Shown in pieces: positions 35,220 through 43,142 of a DNA stretch of 64,000 nt. The notes under the pieces are model-generated. The model saw nothing but the letters and a program-made list of their open reading frames with translations, had not been told where the DNA came from and ran no database searches. Each line of letters starts with the position of its first letter. The stretch's first letter is position 1. The DNA lies in assembly GCF_004342025.1 (NCBI RefSeq), contig NZ_SLWN01000002.1:124001-188000 (forward strand), in the 5' to 3' direction. Made by a program: the position numbers and the translations under genes. The stretch is from Kribbella steppae (GTDB taxonomy: Bacteria > Actinomycetota > Actinomycetes > Propionibacteriales > Kribbellaceae).

Positions 35220-37445
35220 ATGGAGACGCCGGAAGGACCGAGCGACGCCGAACTCATCGCGCGTGTCCGCAACGGCGATCTCGAGGCGTACGGCGAACTG
35301 TTCGGCCGGCATCACCACGCCGCCGAGCGGATGGCCCGCCAGCTGGTCCCGGCCAACGACGCCGACGACCTGGCCAGTGACGCGTTCGCCAAGGTGCTCG
35401 ACGCGCTGCGCTCCGGAGGCGGCCCGGACATCTCCTTCCGGGCCTACCTGCTGACGACGGTACGACGGGTGCACGTGGACCGGATCCGGTCCGGCCGCAA
35501 GGTCCAGGCGACCGACGACATCGCGGCGTACGAGCGGGAGCCGGAGACCTTCGACGACCCGACCGTCACCGGCTTCGAGAGCGGCGCGGCGGCCAAGGCG
35601 TTCGCGAGCCTGCCCGAGCGCTGGCAGGCCGTGCTCTGGCACACCGAGGTCGAGGGCGAGAAGCCCGCGGCCATCGCTCCGCTGCTCGGCCTGACCGCCA
35701 ACGGCGTCTCCGCACTCGCCTACCGCGCCCGCGAGGGTCTGCGGCAGGCCTACCTCCAGCAGCACCTGGCCGACGTCGCCGGTGACCGCTGCCGCTGGAC
35801 CACCGAGCGCCTCGGCGCGTATGTCCGCGGCGGCCTGACCAAGCGGGAGAACCGCAACGTCCGCGAGCATCTGGACGACTGCGCCAAGTGCACCGCGGTC
35901 TACCTCGAACTCGTCGAGGTCAACAGTGCGCTGCCGGCCCTGCTCGCTCCGGCCCTGCTGGGCACCGCGGGCCTCGGCTACCTGGCCGCCGCCTCCGGCG
36001 CGAAGGTCGGCCTGGTGGGCTTCGTCGCCACGGGCTGGAAGAAGGCGACGGAGAACAGCACGCGTACGGCGGTCAGCGCCGGGGCGGTCGTGGTCGTCGC
36101 GGTCGCCGCCGTCCTGGCCGCGATGGCGCTCACCGGCAACGACACTCCCCCGGCGGCGATCAACAACCCGCCGGCGCAGCAGCCGACCCAGCCGCCGGTC
36201 GAGCCGCCGACGGTCCCGCCGGTGAAACCGCCGACGGTCAAACCGCCGTCCGCGAAGCCCACCACGGCTCCGACCACCGCGCCGACGACCGAACCGACCG
36301 AGTTCGAGCCGACACCCACTCCGACGGCGCCGACGACCGCCACGGCCACGCCGCCGGTGCCGACGACACCGATCCTGGACGAGGGCCTGCTGACGATCAG
36401 CATGCCGCCTGGCGGCGGAGGTCCGTCCACCCGCGCCGGGGGAACGCAGGCCGAGGCCGTCAAGTTCGTCATCACGATCAAGACCCCGGCGCAGAACCAG
36501 AATCCCGTGGTCATCGGCATCAAGTACGGCGCCGCCCTCGGGTGGCCGCTGAGCGGCAACCCGCGCGGCTGGACCTGCACCCCGGCGACCGGCACCTGTA
36601 CGGCGACCAACTCGGCCGCACCCCAGCCGCTCCCGGTCACCTTCGACTCGCCCACCGGCGGGACCGCGGCCGAGCGGACCTTCACCGTCTCGGCGAAGAC
36701 CGGCCGGCTGTACGACGACGACTCCGAGACCCTGACCGCTCCGCCGCGGACCGACGAGAACCTGCTGAAGATCGTCACCGGCAAGGCCGATCCGGACGTC
36801 CACCACCGCATCCTGACCGTTGCTCCCGGCACGGGCCGGCCGAGCGTGACCCTGAAGATCACCTACGGCTCCTCGCTCGAGTGGCCGATCGCGGCGAGCC
36901 CGGCCGGCTGGAAGTGCACGGCCAAGACCCAGACCTGCACGGCGCTCACCCCGGCCAAACCGGCGCCACTGCCGGCGGACTTCGACGTACCGTCGGACGG
37001 CTCATCAGCGGCGCGGACGTTCACCGTGGCCGCGACGGCCGGGCTGGTGAGCGACACGGACTCCCAGACGTTGCCGGGCGTCCGGCAGGACGAGTCGCTG
37101 CTGCAGATCATCACACCGACACCGCAGACCGACCCGAACCCGTTCGTCTACAACCGGTTCCTGAAGGTGAACGGCGTCGCCAACCGCCGGGTGACTCTGG
37201 ATATCTCGTGGGGACGCAACCTGTCGTTCCTGTCCGCGCTGGACAAGGACTGGACCTGCTCGCGCTCCACCGACGTCCGGCGCGCGACCTGCTGGACCGA
37301 CAACTACAGCAAGCCGTTCAACTCCGAATGGAACGCCTGGCTGCCCGGCACCGGCACCGCCAACCAGATCACCGTGCACGCCCGGGTCGGCGGCCGGCAG
37401 GACACCGACTCCGCCCAGATCCCGCCGTCCACCGGCCGGCGGTGA
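35220..37445 (+). CDS. ECF sigma factor fused to anti-sigma zinc finger, membrane segment and three extracellular repeats
   Basis: This 741-residue one-chain protein has sigma region 2 (about residues 8-80) and region 4 (about 120-170). A zinc-finger anti-sigma motif (HLDDCAKC, His217) follows. Then come a hydrophobic stretch (235-270), a membrane helix (AVSAGAVVVVAVAAVLAAMA, about 285-305), a Pro/Thr-rich linker (312-385), and three tandem repeats of about 110 residues starting LLTIS, LLKIV and LLQII. Each repeat has a WxC...C pair (WTCTPATGTC, WKCTAKTQTC, WTC...ATC), probably a disulfide outside the cell. ECF groups with such extensions are known; the sigma part should be membrane-tethered until released. 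METPEG is chosen with GGGGAG close upstream; an ATG seven codons earlier is possible. Confidence 0.88.
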   Translation: METPEGPSDAELIARVRNGDLEAYGELFGRHHHAAERMARQLVPANDADDLASDAFAKVLDALRSGGGPDISFRAYLLTTVRRVHVDRIRSGRKVQATDDIAAYEREPETFDDPTVTGFESGAAAKAFASLPERWQAVLWHTEVEGEKPAAIAPLLGLTANGVSALAYRAREGLRQAYLQQHLADVAGDRCRWTTERLGAYVRGGLTKRENRNVREHLDDCAKCTAVYLELVEVNSALPALLAPALLGTAGLGYLAAASGAKVGLVGFVATGWKKATENSTRTAVSAGAVVVVAVAAVLAAMALTGNDTPPAAINNPPAQQPTQPPVEPPTVPPVKPPTVKPPSAKPTTAPTTAPTTEPTEFEPTPTPTAPTTATATPPVPTTPILDEGLLTISMPPGGGGPSTRAGGTQAEAVKFVITIKTPAQNQNPVVIGIKYGAALGWPLSGNPRGWTCTPATGTCTATNSAAPQPLPVTFDSPTGGTAAERTFTVSAKTGRLYDDDSETLTAPPRTDENLLKIVTGKADPDVHHRILTVAPGTGRPSVTLKITYGSSLEWPIAASPAGWKCTAKTQTCTALTPAKPAPLPADFDVPSDGSSAARTFTVAATAGLVSDTDSQTLPGVRQDESLLQIITPTPQTDPNPFVYNRFLKVNGVANRRVTLDISWGRNLSFLSALDKDWTCSRSTDVRRATCWTDNYSKPFNSEWNAWLPGTGTANQITVHARVGGRQDTDSAQIPPSTGRR

Positions 37446-37471
37446 AATCGGCTTGCCGGCTGCTCTATTCT
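37442..37471 (+). promoter_or_regulatory. Promoter of the T-box/aspartyl-tRNA synthetase operon
   Basis: GTGAAA (37442-37447) and TATTCT (37466-37471) are separated by 18 bases. They overlap the stop codon of the upstream gene. Transcription from about 37478 would include the whole T-box leader that starts near 37488. Confidence 0.5.
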
Positions 37472-37487
37472 GGTGGTGTTCGCGCTG

Positions 37488-37684
37488 ATGGAACCGAGTA
37501 GCGCCGTACACCATGTTCGAGAGAGTCGCCGGTTGCTGTGAGGCGATACATGGAGCGGTGGCGAAGACACTCCTGAGCGAATGCACGGCAAGAGGCCGGG
37601 TCCGTCGGATCCGGTGAAGGTGTGGTGGCACCGCGAGAACCCCTTCGCCCACACCTCCGGGGTACGAGAAACGACCTGGAGGTG
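37488..37684 (+). ncRNA. T-box riboswitch, aspartate specifier GAC, translational type
   Basis: Stem I shows the AGTA motif (37497-37500), the pairing ccatgt/acatgg (37511-37516 with 37548-37553), a GAGAGA bulge, and a distal hairpin tcgcc/ggcga (37526-37530 with 37542-37546). The specifier loop reads GAA-GAC-A, with GAC (Asp) at 37566-37568, followed by the typical ACTCCTGAG. Stem III is 37596-37614. The T-box proper, GGTGGCACCGCG, is at 37624-37635; its bulge UGGC would pair with GCCA ends, fitting the G73 of tRNA-Asp. Antisequestrator arms aggtgtgg (37618-37625) and ccacacct (37649-37656) compete with cacctcc (37652-37658) pairing to the Shine-Dalgarno GGAGGTG (37678-37684). No T-run is present, so control is probably of translation. 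Confidence 0.88.
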
Positions 37685-37692
37685 AAACAGCG

Positions 37693-38982
37693 ATGCGCAT
37701 TCTCAGCCATGAGATCCCCTCAGCAGTAGGCCAGACCGTCACGGTGGCCGGCTGGGTGCACCGAAGACGACGGCTCGCCACCGTCAGTTTCCTGATCCTG
37801 CGCGACCGGTCCGGCCTGAGCCAGATCGTGATCAAGGACCAGGAAACCCAGACACTGCTGGACGAACTCGGTGAGGAGACCGTCGTCCAGGTGACCGGTA
37901 CGGTCGCCGCCAACCCGCAGGCACCCAGTGGTGCGGAGATCGTCGACCCGGTGATCGAGCCGCTGACCGAGCCGGCGCAGACGCCGCCGATCGAGCTGTG
38001 GCGACCCACGGTCGGGGCGGGCTTACCCGTCGTACTGGACAACGCGCCGGTTGCCCTGCGGCATCCTGCTGTGCGGGCGAACTGGGAGATCGCCGCGGCG
38101 GCGATGCACGGGTTCCGGGAGGCGATGGGGCACGAGGGCTTCACCGAGATCCAGACGCCGAAGATCGTCGGTACGGCGACCGAGTCCGGGGCCAACGTGT
38201 TCGCGCTGGACTACTTCGGCGGTCCGGCGTACCTGGCCCAGTCGCCGCAGTTCTACAAGCAGACGATGGTCGGAGTGTTCGAGCGGGTCTTCGAGGTCGG
38301 CCCGGTGTTCCGCGCCGAGCCGCACGACACGGTCCGGCACCTGGCCGAGTACGTGTCGCTGGACGCGGAGTTCGGGTTCATCCAGGACCATCGTGACGTT
38401 CTCGCCGTACTGCGGACGACCGTCGCGGGGATGCTGTCGGCGGTGGGTGAGCGGGCTGCTCCGGCGCTGGAGCGGCTGGGCGTCCAGCTGCCCGAGATCC
38501 CGGTCGAGGTGCCGCTGCTGCACTTCAGCGAGGCGCTGAAGATCGCCGGTGCGGACCCGGACGAGCCGGACCTGGCGCCGGCCGACGAGCGGGCGATCGG
38601 CGAGTGGGCGCTGCGCGAGCACGGCAGCGAGTTCGTCGCGGTCGAGGGCTACCCGATGGTGAAGCGGCCGTTCTACACGCATCCGCAGCCGTCGGACCCG
38701 CGCTGGTCCAACTCGTTCGACCTGCTGTTCCGGGGGCTCGAACTGGTGACGGGCGGCCAGCGGCTGCACCGCTACAGCGACTACGTGGCGGCGTTGGAGG
38801 CGCGGGGTGAGTCGGCGGAAGCGCCGGCGTACAGCTCGTACCTGCAGGCGTTCAAGCACGGGATGCCGCCGCACGGCGGATTCGCGATCGGGCTCGAGCG
38901 GTTCGTGGCGCGACTGACCGGCGCGGAGAACATCCGCGAGGTCACGCTGTTCCCGCGCGACCTGCACCGGCTGACGCCGTAG
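37693..38982 (+). CDS. aspS: Archaeal-type (non-discriminating-like) aspartyl-tRNA synthetase
   Basis: This 429-residue class II synthetase has an N-terminal OB anticodon-binding domain (residues 1-100) and a compact archaeal/eukaryotic-type catalytic domain without the bacterial insertion. Motif 1 is near GFTEIQTPKIVGTATESGA, motif 2 is FRAEPHDTVRHLAEY, and motif 3 is GGFAIGLERFVARL. In the OB domain His23 (AGWVH) and Pro78 (NPQAPSG) occupy the two positions where, in archaeal AspRS, Trp and Lys enforce tRNA-Asp specificity and His and Pro relax it. It should therefore charge both tRNA-Asp and tRNA-Asn. Actinobacteria normally have a bacterial-type AspRS of about 590 residues, so this is probably a second, acquired copy. 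A T-box controls it. Confidence 0.92.
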   Translation: MRILSHEIPSAVGQTVTVAGWVHRRRRLATVSFLILRDRSGLSQIVIKDQETQTLLDELGEETVVQVTGTVAANPQAPSGAEIVDPVIEPLTEPAQTPPIELWRPTVGAGLPVVLDNAPVALRHPAVRANWEIAAAAMHGFREAMGHEGFTEIQTPKIVGTATESGANVFALDYFGGPAYLAQSPQFYKQTMVGVFERVFEVGPVFRAEPHDTVRHLAEYVSLDAEFGFIQDHRDVLAVLRTTVAGMLSAVGERAAPALERLGVQLPEIPVEVPLLHFSEALKIAGADPDEPDLAPADERAIGEWALREHGSEFVAVEGYPMVKRPFYTHPQPSDPRWSNSFDLLFRGLELVTGGQRLHRYSDYVAALEARGESAEAPAYSSYLQAFKHGMPPHGGFAIGLERFVARLTGAENIREVTLFPRDLHRLTP

Positions 38983-39851
38983 TGGACACCACCGAGTCGG
39001 TTGTCGCCGAGATAAACGTTGCCCTGAGCACCGATTATCACCTGGTGCGGCAACTGCCCGGTGGTCTGCAGTCGAGTGCGTACGAGCTCACCGACGGCGG
39101 GACCCGGGTCGTCCTCAAGTGGAGCGACGACCCGGGCTGGGCCCCGCGGGTCCGCCGGGCAGCCGAGCTCGTCCGCCGGGCCCGTACCGCCGGTTACCCG
39201 ACCCCGCAGTGGCTGGCGGTCGGCACCACTGCGGCCGGATCGCCGTACCAACTGCAGGAGTTCGTTGCGGGCGCTGCTCTTCGCGATGCGTCGACGATCG
39301 GGCCGTCCCTTGCCGGCGAGCTGATCGCGATCTGCGAGACGCAGCGGGAGCTCGTCCCGGACCACGACTCGAACTGGTCGGTGTGGGCCGGCGGAGTCGT
39401 CTTCGACGGCTGGGACGGGGTGTGGGAGCGCGTCCGCGGGTACGGCGGTGAGACCGTCGAGCTGATCGAGCGGTACGCCGTGCTGTGCAAGCCGTACCGG
39501 GGTCATGTGCTCCCAGACGACGATCTCGTCCACGGAGATCTGAATGTCGGCAACGTGATTGTCGACAATGGACGGGTCGCCGGCATCGTCGACATCGAGG
39601 CAGCCGGCGGTGGATCGCGCGCCTACGACCTGGTCTCGCTGGCGACCTCGGCGGCACGCGACGGCGCACCCGCCGGTGTCGACGAGCTGTTCCTGCAGGC
39701 GGCACTGCGGGCCGGCGGACGGGCTGCGGTCGCGGTCTGCGCGGCGGCGGCGTACGCGAGTCTCGCGGAGTTCGTCCGCGAGCGCTCGAAGTACTCGCAG
39801 GACCGTGCCCTCCATGGCGCGCGTCGGCTACTGGAGCTACTCGACGCATGA
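38982..39851 (+). CDS. APH/ChoK-family kinase in the aspS2 operon
   Basis: This 289-residue kinase-fold protein carries the aminoglycoside-phosphotransferase signature DDLVHGDLNVGNVIVDNG (catalytic loop), then GIVDIEAAGGGSRAYDLVSL (metal-binding Asp). The N-lobe lysine appears in VVLKWSDD. The GTG start overlaps the last base of the synthetase stop codon, so both are read from the T-box mRNA. The substrate is unknown; the fold phosphorylates aminoglycosides, choline, homoserine, macrolides and other small molecules. Coupling to a tRNA-Asp-responsive switch is unusual and may point to detoxification of an AspRS inhibitor (inference). Confidence 0.87.
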   Translation: MDTTESVVAEINVALSTDYHLVRQLPGGLQSSAYELTDGGTRVVLKWSDDPGWAPRVRRAAELVRRARTAGYPTPQWLAVGTTAAGSPYQLQEFVAGAALRDASTIGPSLAGELIAICETQRELVPDHDSNWSVWAGGVVFDGWDGVWERVRGYGGETVELIERYAVLCKPYRGHVLPDDDLVHGDLNVGNVIVDNGRVAGIVDIEAAGGGSRAYDLVSLATSAARDGAPAGVDELFLQAALRAGGRAAVAVCAAAAYASLAEFVRERSKYSQDRALHGARRLLELLDA

Positions 39852-39858
39852 TGAGCGG

Positions 39859-41130
39859 ATGGGTGAGCGCAGGGTGAGTGAGGTCGAGCGGCGGGTGCTC
39901 TCGGCGATTGACGACGAGCGGATTGTCGACGATCTGCAGGCGCTCGTGCGGATTCCGAGTGTGGACGGCACGGCCGCTGAGGCGGACGTCCAGGCGTGGT
40001 GTGCGCGGCGGCTGACCGACCTCGGGTTGAGCGTCGATCACTGGCGGATCGATCTGCCGTCGGTGACGGCAGACCCGGAGTTCCCGGGCATGGAGGTCGA
40101 GCGCGACCAGGCGTGGGGGTGCGTCGGCGTACTCGGTGGGGACGGGACGCCGGGGCTGATTCTCAACGGGCATGTGGATGTGGTGCCGCCGGGTGAGCTC
40201 GGGTTGTGGCCGGACGGGGATCCGTTCTCGGCGCGGGTCGAGGACGGGATCATGTGGGGACGCGGGACCTGCGACATGAAGGGCGGGGTCGCGGCGATCC
40301 TCGGTGCGGTCGCGGCCATCGTTGCCTCGGGCATCCGGTTGCGGAAGCCGCTGGCCGTGCACACCGTGATCGGCGAGGAGGACGGCGGCGCCGGCGCGTT
40401 CGCGACCTTGCAGCGCGGTCACACCGGCGAGGCGTGCCTGATCGCCGAACCGACCGCTGGCTGTGTCATCCCGGCCAACGCGGGCTCGCTCACCTTCCGG
40501 CTGGAGGTGGCCGGCCTTGCGACGCACGGCTCGACCCGGACCCGCGGGGTCAGCGCGATCGAGAAGTTCGTCGTGATCCAGGCCGCGTTGCAAGCGCTGG
40601 AGGCCGAGCGCAACCGCGATCCGCACCCGCTGCTCGCCCACCTCGACCTGGCGAACCCACTGTCCGTCGGCACGGTCCGCTCCGGCGACTGGGCCAGCAC
40701 CGTGCCCGACGTACTCGTTGCCGAGGGCCGGTACGGCGTACGACTCGGCGAACCGGTCGTCGAGGCCCGCGAAGCCTTCGAGTCCGCGATCGCCGAGGTC
40801 TGTGCGAAGGACGACTGGCTCCGCGACCACCCGGCCAAGGTCACCTGGCCCGGCGGCGCCTTCGCCTCCGGTGTCCTCCCCACCGACGACCCACTCCTTG
40901 CCGACACCCTCCAAGCCGCTACTGACACCGGCAGTGCAACCCCGGAGGTCAAGGGCGCGCCCTACGGCTCGGACCTCCGCCAGTACGCCGCGGCCGGCAT
41001 CCCCACCCTCCAGTACGGCCCCGGCGACGTACGCTACGCCCACGCCACCGACGAACACGTCCGCCTCGCAGAGGTCCTTCACGCCGCCCGCACGTACGCC
41101 CTCCTAACTCTCCGCCGCTGCGGCCGATAG
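39859..41130 (+). CDS. M20 family metallopeptidase (ArgE/DapE/CPG2-like)
   Basis: This 423-residue dinuclear-zinc amidohydrolase shows GLILNGHVDVVPPGE (first metal His and catalytic Asp), GRGTCDMKGGVAAIL (bridging Asp) and HTVIGEEDGGAGAF (catalytic Glu pair). A dimerisation domain (about 190-310) interrupts the catalytic domain. Family members hydrolyse N-acyl amino acids or small peptides. ATG at 39859 lies 7 bases after the kinase stop; a GTG five codons later is possible. It may be a third gene of the aspS2 transcript, though the AspRS-kinase coupling is tighter. Confidence 0.9.
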   Translation: MGERRVSEVERRVLSAIDDERIVDDLQALVRIPSVDGTAAEADVQAWCARRLTDLGLSVDHWRIDLPSVTADPEFPGMEVERDQAWGCVGVLGGDGTPGLILNGHVDVVPPGELGLWPDGDPFSARVEDGIMWGRGTCDMKGGVAAILGAVAAIVASGIRLRKPLAVHTVIGEEDGGAGAFATLQRGHTGEACLIAEPTAGCVIPANAGSLTFRLEVAGLATHGSTRTRGVSAIEKFVVIQAALQALEAERNRDPHPLLAHLDLANPLSVGTVRSGDWASTVPDVLVAEGRYGVRLGEPVVEAREAFESAIAEVCAKDDWLRDHPAKVTWPGGAFASGVLPTDDPLLADTLQAATDTGSATPEVKGAPYGSDLRQYAAAGIPTLQYGPGDVRYAHATDEHVRLAEVLHAARTYALLTLRRCGR

Positions 41131-41191
41131 CGCCTCCCGCCTGGCCGCGGCACCACTGACCATGCAACACATGAACCAAAGCCGTACTCGC

Positions 41192-41220
41192 CGGCCGGCC
41201 CGGTCCTCAGCGGCCGGCCG
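41192..41220. terminator. GC-rich hairpin between convergent genes
   Basis: Arms 41192-41200 and 41212-41220 (cggccggcc / ggccggccg) pair perfectly around an 11-base loop. The hairpin lies between the M20 and HNH genes, which converge. It could end both transcripts; no T-run is present. Confidence 0.45.
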
Positions 41221-41258
41221 CCGCGATCTCGGGTCTTGACCCGGACCTTGGCCCGTGG

Positions 41259-43088
41259 CTACGTAGTCGTGGGCGGGTCCGATCCGGGTGATGGCGTGCG
41301 GTAACAGCGCCCGGTGGGACTCTTCCAGGTCGTGGTTCCGTCGAGGTTGGGGGTGATGATCCAGCCGCCTTGGTGCTTGAGGCGGTGGTGGTGCCGGCAC
41401 AGGCAATGCAGATTGTCGGTGGTGGTGCGGCCGCCTTCAGCGAACGCGGTGCGGTGGTCAAGGTCGGCGAACTCCGCCGGACGGTTGCACCCGGGAAACT
41501 GGCAGGTGCGATCGCGCAGCCGGACATAGCGGTCGACGGCCGCGGTGGGTGTATACGTGTCAGGGTTGCCGTCGGGAGGCTCGTCGGTGATGCGCACGTC
41601 GATGCGTGCCCGGATGCGATCGTTTGCTGCAACCACGCGTCGGACTGTGGATGCGGTGTGAGGGTCTGTGGGTCGGTCGGTGCGGTGCCTGCTGGTTGGC
41701 GCGGGCCCGGGCAGCAGGGTTCGGCTCAGTGTCCGGATGAGGTGTTTGCGCAAGGAGTTCTGCGGAATCGTCCCGTGGTGGCCAGCCTCGCCACCGGTGC
41801 CTTCCTCGCCGTTGATCAAGGCGCGGAGCTCGGCGCCGGTGGCGTGAATGATGACGGTGGTGTCGGCACCGACGTCCGGGTCGTCGGCGGCGTCAGCATC
41901 TTGTGCGTCGAAGTTGCCGGGAGGGCTGGGAGCCAGGTGGCTGTCGATCAGGTCGCTCGCCGCTGCGTCAGATTCGCCGGTACGAGCCTCGTGGTTGCCG
42001 GCGAGATCCGTGCCGGCCGTGCGGTCCTCAGGCGAGTTGTCGGCCACTGCGGCATAGGCCCGGTCGTCGGTCTTGCTGACGCTGGTCTGTTTCGTACGAG
42101 GCAGGAGGCGGGCCAGGGCGATGTCGGCGCGTAGCTGGTCGAGGGTGCGGGAGTCGCCGTGGCGACGGCGATAGGCCGCGGCGCGGTCGAGGCTGGTCAT
42201 CACCGCGGCGGCGTCGATCGCGTCCTGGGTATGGACGAGCTCCGCGGTGCCGTCACTGGTCGGGAAGATCCGCACCGACCGTTCCTCCATCGCCCGGGCG
42301 TGTGCCCTGCTGCGGGCGGCCGGGTCGCGGCGGGCAGCCTCCCGCTGCGCCTGCTGCTTGATCCGTTGCAGCGGATGCTTGCGGGCCCACTCCAGCAGCG
42401 CGGACTCAGCGGCCCGGATATCGTCCAGATCCTCCAGCACCGACAACTCCCGCACGATCGTGAACGCGGCCCGCTCGGTCAGCTCGCCCTCGGACAAGGC
42501 CTGCAGGGTGGCCGGGAAGTTGTGCACCAGCTGGCACGATGTATGGATCCGCACCGTGGCGCCCCCCTTGCTCAGCTGCAGCACCAACGCGACCTCATCG
42601 GCCACCGACCGCAGATCGCCGGCCACCCAGCGCCGCTCTCCGGGAGCCGCGGCCCGGTCACCGGACTCGGGGTAGCGATGCCCGAGATCCGCCGACACAC
42701 CGTTCAGCGCTGCGTCATGCCCGGCGATCGCCTCGGCCTTCAACGCGGCCAGCCGCGCCTCCAACCGCCCGACTGCCTCCAACCGATCCAGCCACCCAGA
42801 ATCGGTCAACTCCGAGGTGTCCTGAAAGACCACCGCCTCATACAGCGCCGTGCCACGGTCCGGGTCGTCCGGGTCGTCATACCGCGCCAGCAGCCCATGC
42901 CGCGCCGCCAACCGCGCATCCCGCCGTACACGCTCCCTCAGCCGAGCAAGACTCGCCGCACTCTCCTCCGGCGACATCACCCGCGCCGGCTCCGGCACCA
43001 CCGACAACACACGCCCAGCAGCCCTCGACGGACGTGCGCCCTCGACGGCAGGCTCAGAGACCGACTCAGAGACCGGGCAATCACTCAT
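41259..43088 (-). CDS. DUF222 / HNH endonuclease domain protein (13E12-like)
   Basis: This 609-residue protein has a large DUF222 region (about 50-330), an acidic Ala/Asp-rich low-complexity segment, and a C-terminal HNH nuclease motif. The HNH motif has CQFPGCNRP, then LDHRTAFAEGG and LCRHHHRLKHQGGW. The cysteines and histidines for metal and catalysis are intact. DUF222-HNH genes are multi-copy in actinobacteria and related to the REP13E12 family of mycobacteria; they are suspected mobile or recombination-prone units, without a proven role. No terminal repeats are seen around this copy. Confidence 0.88.
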   Translation of the reverse strand: MSDCPVSESVSEPAVEGARPSRAAGRVLSVVPEPARVMSPEESAASLARLRERVRRDARLAARHGLLARYDDPDDPDRGTALYEAVVFQDTSELTDSGWLDRLEAVGRLEARLAALKAEAIAGHDAALNGVSADLGHRYPESGDRAAAPGERRWVAGDLRSVADEVALVLQLSKGGATVRIHTSCQLVHNFPATLQALSEGELTERAAFTIVRELSVLEDLDDIRAAESALLEWARKHPLQRIKQQAQREAARRDPAARSRAHARAMEERSVRIFPTSDGTAELVHTQDAIDAAAVMTSLDRAAAYRRRHGDSRTLDQLRADIALARLLPRTKQTSVSKTDDRAYAAVADNSPEDRTAGTDLAGNHEARTGESDAAASDLIDSHLAPSPPGNFDAQDADAADDPDVGADTTVIIHATGAELRALINGEEGTGGEAGHHGTIPQNSLRKHLIRTLSRTLLPGPAPTSRHRTDRPTDPHTASTVRRVVAANDRIRARIDVRITDEPPDGNPDTYTPTAAVDRYVRLRDRTCQFPGCNRPAEFADLDHRTAFAEGGRTTTDNLHCLCRHHHRLKHQGGWIITPNLDGTTTWKSPTGRCYRTPSPGSDPPTTT

Positions 43089-43142
43089 GAATCGAACATA
43101 GCTTCGAATACAGCGGCATTCAAATCGCTTCCTGCTCGGACG

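Noticed and set aside
36170..36370. Pro/Thr repeats resembling a microsatellite
   Set aside because: They are in frame and explained as the extracytoplasmic linker of the sigma fusion protein.
35109..36806. Long minus-strand frame opposite the sigma fusion gene
   Set aside because: Composition is Arg/Gly-rich shadow coding. The plus-strand protein has clear sigma and zinc-finger motifs.
39115..41082. Long minus-strand frame opposite the kinase and M20 genes
   Set aside because: It has no recognisable motif and spans two well-supported genes.
41259..43088. DUF222-HNH gene as an insertion element
   Set aside because: No terminal inverted repeats or target duplications are visible at its ends, so I annotate only the gene.
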